From Pseudalkalibacillus sp. SCS-8 (GTDB lineage Bacteria > Bacillota > Bacilli > Bacillales > Fictibacillaceae), in contig NZ_CP143541.1 of the NCBI RefSeq assembly GCF_040126055.1, positions 248,001 through 312,000 of the forward strand: DNA of 64,000 bases, read 5' to 3'. Each line of letters begins with the position of its first letter. Within the stretch, counting starts at the first letter, position 1. The notes beneath the pieces were generated by a model. The model was not told where the DNA came from. It ran no database searches and was given only the letters and a program-made list of their open reading frames with translations. Of this stretch, positions 60,352 through 64,000 are shown piece by piece. The position numbers were made by a program, and so were the translations under genes.

Positions 60352-61434
60352 ATGGAAAGTAACCAGAAAAAAGTGAGCGTCGTTCTCACCACTTATAATG
60401 CGAAAGAGCGGCTGATCATGGCGCTTACTTCATACAAGTATCAACGTTATCCGAAAGAAAAATTTGAAATTGTCGTAGTAGATGATGGCTCCACAGATGG
60501 GACATATGAGCATATTAATGCGTTGTCCTTTGATATAAATTTAAAATTGGTCCGTAGTGATAAAAATCTCGGAAGAGCTGCTGCAAGAAACCGCGGCATA
60601 ACTGAAGCAGCAGGGGAAATAATCATCTTCAGCGATAGTGATATGATTGCTGATCCATTCTTTATAGAGAAGCATGTACAACATCATGATGAACATGACA
60701 ATGTTTTTGTCGGTGGATGCTTCTGGAATCGGATTGATAAAAATTATGATTACGAAAAGAACATCTACAACCCACCGATTAAGACAGAAGACGTTGAAAC
60801 GGGAAGTGTCTTTCAAGAGACCTCCAGACAAATATTTGCAGATTTTTATGAGCAATTTCTAAGTTACTTTGGAAATGAACTCGAGGGATTCCAGTTCCCC
60901 TGGATGTACTTTGTCGTAATGAATTGTTCGGTCAAATCCATTCATTTGAAGGAAGCAGGTCTATTTGATGAACAATTACAAGGGTATGGCGGGGAAGATG
61001 AAGAGATGGGTTATCGATTATGGAAACGTGGGCTTAAAGGAATCGTAGATCCTACGATCAAGAATTTTCATCAAGAACATGCCCGCTCAAATAAACAGCG
61101 TAATGAAAGTGCACAAAATATCAATTACATCATTCAAAAGCACCAGGATATCAACCTCATCATGTATTACTATATAAATTTTGTTAATCAGCTTTCGAAG
61201 AGTAAATTATTGAGGGATATCCAACGTGCCTTTGAAGAGGAAATCATTTCACCTTCATTCCACCAGGAGTGTTTAAATGAAATATTCCATTATTGGAAAA
61301 AGCCTCAAAAAAGGAATAGAAAAGATAGGGTCCACCGTTATTTTATAAAAGAAATCAGAAGCTTGAACAGAACAGATCAGTATCGACAACTTGCGTTTTT
61401 CCTTAATCGTTTAGTACTTAACAACAGAAGGTAA
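60352..61434 (+). CDS. GT2 glycosyltransferase
   Basis: 360 residues. The N-terminal GT-A domain has VSVVLTTYNAKERLI, VVDDGSTDGTY and the DxD-type SDSDMIADPFF. The catalytic acidic motif GGEDEEMGYRLWKRG is of the Glyco_transf_7C type. It is the first gene of a run of glycosyl-transfer genes separated by 10 bases or overlapping. Confidence 0.88.
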   Translation: MESNQKKVSVVLTTYNAKERLIMALTSYKYQRYPKEKFEIVVVDDGSTDGTYEHINALSFDINLKLVRSDKNLGRAAARNRGITEAAGEIIIFSDSDMIADPFFIEKHVQHHDEHDNVFVGGCFWNRIDKNYDYEKNIYNPPIKTEDVETGSVFQETSRQIFADFYEQFLSYFGNELEGFQFPWMYFVVMNCSVKSIHLKEAGLFDEQLQGYGGEDEEMGYRLWKRGLKGIVDPTIKNFHQEHARSNKQRNESAQNINYIIQKHQDINLIMYYYINFVNQLSKSKLLRDIQRAFEEEIISPSFHQECLNEIFHYWKKPQKRNRKDRVHRYFIKEIRSLNRTDQYRQLAFFLNRLVLNNRR

Positions 61435-61444
61435 GGGGAACGAT

Positions 61445-62236
61445 ATGAAACGTTATGGAATCATACCTTCCGCCGGTTTGGGATCGAGATTATCACCACT
61501 GGCATTCTCGAAAGAAATGTTTCCGATTGGATACCAGATACATGAAGGGGAGCTTAGACCTTGTCCTCTTTCTCAATATTTGGTGGAGTCAATGATGAAG
61601 GCGGATATACGGAATGTCTTTATGATCATAAGCCCTTCTAAGACCGATATCCTTTCTTATTATCAAAATGGCGACCGATTCAATATGGATCTCTCTTATT
61701 TGATTCAACCTCACCCTAAGGGAATGGTGGACGCACTTGCTCAAGCGACGCCGTGGCTTCCTGAAGAGGAAACATTTATGATCACATTCGGTATGCCGGA
61801 TACTTTCTTTCAACCATCTACGTTATACAGTTCATTGATCCATTATATGGAAAACCATTCAAATGTTGATATTGTGCTCGGTGTTTTCCCGACGAAGTCA
61901 TGGCATAAGCTCGGAATGGTCATGTTGAACGAGGAAAAGGAACGTATACAGGTTACCGATATCATAGATAAGCCGAAGATCAAACCTGATACGGACTATG
62001 CCTGGGGAGCGGCGGTTTGGAACGCAAACTTCCAACAATTCCTTACAGCGTATTCCAAGGACTATTCTGATGAAAAAGAGTTAGCGTTAGGAAACGTTTT
62101 TTTAGCAGCTATGGAAAAAGGGTATGAAATCGATGCAATTAAAGGGGAATTATACTACGACCTAGGAACAGTGGAGGATTTGTCGGAAGCAATCAATCTA
62201 CTGAATCAAGGTAAGGGGGAAGCGTATGGGGATTGA
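61445..62236 (+). CDS. Sugar nucleotidyltransferase (RmlA/GalU-like)
   Basis: 263-residue NTP-transferase. The signature is PSAGLGSRLSPLAFSKEMFPI, and the later IDKPKIKPDTDYAWGAA holds the sugar-binding residues. It would make an NDP-sugar donor, the substrate of the neighbouring transferases. Base and sugar cannot be read from sequence. It overlaps the next gene by 11 bases. Confidence 0.85.
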   Translation: MKRYGIIPSAGLGSRLSPLAFSKEMFPIGYQIHEGELRPCPLSQYLVESMMKADIRNVFMIISPSKTDILSYYQNGDRFNMDLSYLIQPHPKGMVDALAQATPWLPEEETFMITFGMPDTFFQPSTLYSSLIHYMENHSNVDIVLGVFPTKSWHKLGMVMLNEEKERIQVTDIIDKPKIKPDTDYAWGAAVWNANFQQFLTAYSKDYSDEKELALGNVFLAAMEKGYEIDAIKGELYYDLGTVEDLSEAINLLNQGKGEAYGD

Positions 62237-63410
62237 AGTTAGTATCATCATTCCATCATTCAATAAGTACCCCCAAAATCTCCTCACACTCCAATCGCTC
62301 CAAAGCCAGGATTTTGATCATGAAGCGATGGAGGTCATTCTGGTGGATGATGGATCTACGGACAATACAAATGAAATTCCAAATGAATTCACAGCGAAGT
62401 TTCAATTTAAATACATCCGATTAGAGGAAAATATGGGACGCTCAAAAACAAGGAACATCGGTATTCGTGAAGCTGAAGGGGAACTTCTCATATTTCTCGA
62501 TGCTGAAATGGTTGTGAATCCGGATTTCACTCAGAGACATTATATGTATCATAAAATGCATGAAAAAGCCGTCTTAACAGGGGGACTCGGATTTTACAAC
62601 TTGTATTCCTTTGTTTATCCGGATTTTGATAAGTACACGATAAACAAGATTGCTAAACTTGTACGTAATGACAGAGTGTTGAAAAGACGTTTCCGAAGCT
62701 TTACTCGAACAAAGCAACCAACGCAACTGATCTACCCGGAAGACATTGCTTCTGGACGATACAAAAAACTGTCCTATTTTTCTCAAATTCCACTTGATAA
62801 AAGGACGATCGAGTTGTTTGGTGAAGACTTATCGGAATTTCAGACCCCTTGGATGGCCTTCCTTACCGGGAATGTTTCTGTAAAGAAGGATGATTTAGAG
62901 AAAGTGGGTTATTTTGAGGAATCATTCGAAGGATGGGGATTTGAAGATTGGGAGCTTGGTTATCGTCTCTACAAGTCCGGTGTTACTTTTGCATACAAGC
63001 AAGAAGCAGCCAGCTTTCATCAAGAGCACCTCACAAATGGGAAAAGCAAATCAACAGAGGCGTACAGAAACTTTCATTTATTCCAACAAAAACATATGAC
63101 GATGGATGTATTGGTTGTTGTATTTATCCTAACTGGAAAATACAACCGGATCGGATGTCATGAGATTCTGAAGCAATACCGGAAATTAGAAACAGATTAT
63201 CCTGATCGATTTGAAGCATTCAAAGCTTCGTTTCCACTTCTATTACAGAACGTTTCTCAAGCATTGGCAGAAGGAAAACCAATTGACAAGATACAGGTTT
63301 ATTCAGATGATCAGCGTATGGAAAAGCTTATATGTGACCGGGAGTGTATTCAATCTTTGGGGGGGTTCCAATCCTTGACCGAGGCATTTGATTACCTGAT
63401 TGATAGTTAA
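62226..63410 (+). CDS. GT2 glycosyltransferase
   Basis: 394 residues, paralogous to the next gene. It starts VSIIIPSFNKYPQNLLTL and has VDDGSTDNTN and FLDAEMVVNPDF, where the usual DxD is DAE. The catalytic acidic motif is GWGFEDWELGYRLYKSG. Translational coupling with the nucleotidyltransferase suggests a shared pathway. Confidence 0.87.
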   Translation: MGIEVSIIIPSFNKYPQNLLTLQSLQSQDFDHEAMEVILVDDGSTDNTNEIPNEFTAKFQFKYIRLEENMGRSKTRNIGIREAEGELLIFLDAEMVVNPDFTQRHYMYHKMHEKAVLTGGLGFYNLYSFVYPDFDKYTINKIAKLVRNDRVLKRRFRSFTRTKQPTQLIYPEDIASGRYKKLSYFSQIPLDKRTIELFGEDLSEFQTPWMAFLTGNVSVKKDDLEKVGYFEESFEGWGFEDWELGYRLYKSGVTFAYKQEAASFHQEHLTNGKSKSTEAYRNFHLFQQKHMTMDVLVVVFILTGKYNRIGCHEILKQYRKLETDYPDRFEAFKASFPLLLQNVSQALAEGKPIDKIQVYSDDQRMEKLICDRECIQSLGGFQSLTEAFDYLIDS

Positions 63411-63432
63411 AATGGTTGGAAGGATGATGATA

Positions 63433-64000
63433 ATGAGAAAGGAGATCAGCATCATAATTCCTTCGTATAATCGATATCCCCAAAACTTACTTACACTCTA
63501 TTCACTGCAAAATCAAACCTATGATCCTGATAAGTTTGAGGTCATCTTCATCGATGATTGTTCCTCCGACAAGACTCCGATTATTCAGCATACATTCCAA
63601 CCTCCTTTTTCATTTAACTATATACGGAATGAAGAGAATCTAGGACGTTCAAAATCAAGGAACTTAGGAATAAACGAAGCGACTGGAAGGATCATCATCT
63701 TCTTAGATGCTGAAATGATTGTAGAACCCGATTTTGTACAAAATCATGCCAATCATCATGATACGGAGAGTAATAAAGTCGTATCGGGCGCTCTCTTTCT
63801 GAAGAGAGTATATACAATTTCAAACAAGCTATTCACAAAGCAGCAACGCCTTCATATGGATTATTTATTGAAGATGAATCGAAAAATATTCAAAATAAAA
63901 AGGTCGCAAATAAGAAGGGGATATCCAGAAGTTCAGTTTATTACTAAGGAGGATATCCTGAATGGTCATTACAAGCTGTTGTCGTATGATTCTCCTTATT
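63433..64000 (+). CDS. GT2 glycosyltransferase, 5' part (cut by window end)
   Basis: The frame is open from ATG 63433 (GGAAGG upstream) to the window end, about 189 residues. It starts ISIIIPSYNRYPQNLLTLYS, with IDDCSSDKTP and FLDAEMIVEPDF. It is similar along its length to the gene at 62226, including the DAE motif, so the two arose by tandem duplication. The C-terminal catalytic part is outside the window. Confidence 0.87.
   Translation, partial: MRKEISIIIPSYNRYPQNLLTLYSLQNQTYDPDKFEVIFIDDCSSDKTPIIQHTFQPPFSFNYIRNEENLGRSKSRNLGINEATGRIIIFLDAEMIVEPDFVQNHANHHDTESNKVVSGALFLKRVYTISNKLFTKQQRLHMDYLLKMNRKIFKIKRSQIRRGYPEVQFITKEDILNGHYKLLSYDSPY

Overview
The window comes from the chromosome of a low-GC, endospore-forming Gram-positive bacterium of the Bacillaceae. 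The evidence is the gene order, which follows Bacillus subtilis in three blocks: ydcC-alr-ndoAI-ndoA-rsbRSTUVW-sigB-rsbX-tex-cmpA-sprT; thiL-tsaE-tsaB-rimI-tsaD-ydiF-moaC-rex-tatA-tatC; and ydiK-ydiL-groES-groEL. T-box, CIRCE and sigma-B signals fit, and sporulation genes (ydcC end, cmpA) are present. The exact genus cannot be fixed without a 16S search.

Layout. (1) 1-10640: end of ydcC, a 48-bp tandem repeat, alanine racemase, the EndoA toxin-antitoxin pair, the complete sigma-B partner-switching operon with an internal sigma-B promoter, tex, the 37-aa cortex protein CmpA on the minus strand, and a SprT-like protein. (2) 10640-17260: twelve tRNA genes followed by a full 16S-23S-5S operon. 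(3) 17260-28110: intergenic repeats, then a LacI-controlled beta-glucan (laminarin-type) utilisation locus: regulator, binding protein, two permeases, GH1, GH30 and a secreted multi-domain GH16. (4) 28140-31000: a Cys/Met-metabolism PLP enzyme, initiator tRNA-Met with decayed partial copies, a second tRNA-Asp, and a lipoprotein. (5) 31000-43300: branched-chain amino acid genes ilvE-ilvD, a T-box leader, then ilvB-ilvN-ilvC-leuA-leuB-leuC-leuD-ilvA. The ilvA start looks frameshifted at a T6A4 run. (6) 43300-55500: thiL and the t6A-tRNA genes, a DnaA-box cluster, ydiF, moaC, rex, tatAC, a 52-bp repeat array, an ECF sigma/anti-sigma pair, and ydiK/ydiL. (7) 55640-64000: groESL under CIRCE, a MerR-HTH/coiled-coil protein surrounded by recurring DNA motifs, a Cys-rich small protein, and a glycosyltransferase/nucleotidyltransferase cluster cut by the window end.

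How genes work together. RsbRS/T/U/V/W/X form the stress-signalling chain that frees sigma-B. The glucan locus would hydrolyse polymer outside the cell (GH16), import oligosaccharides and finish them inside (GH1, GH30). No ATPase gene is present there, so a shared MsmX-type ATPase is likely. The ilv-leu block makes Ile, Val and Leu, and its T-box probably reads tRNA-Leu. Best leads for something undescribed: the HTH/coiled-coil gene with an 18-bp motif repeated inside and downstream of it (57818-58867), the ilvA slippery start, the DnaA-box cluster insulated by terminators, and the several unrelated intergenic arrays with 20-21, 48 and 52-bp periods.
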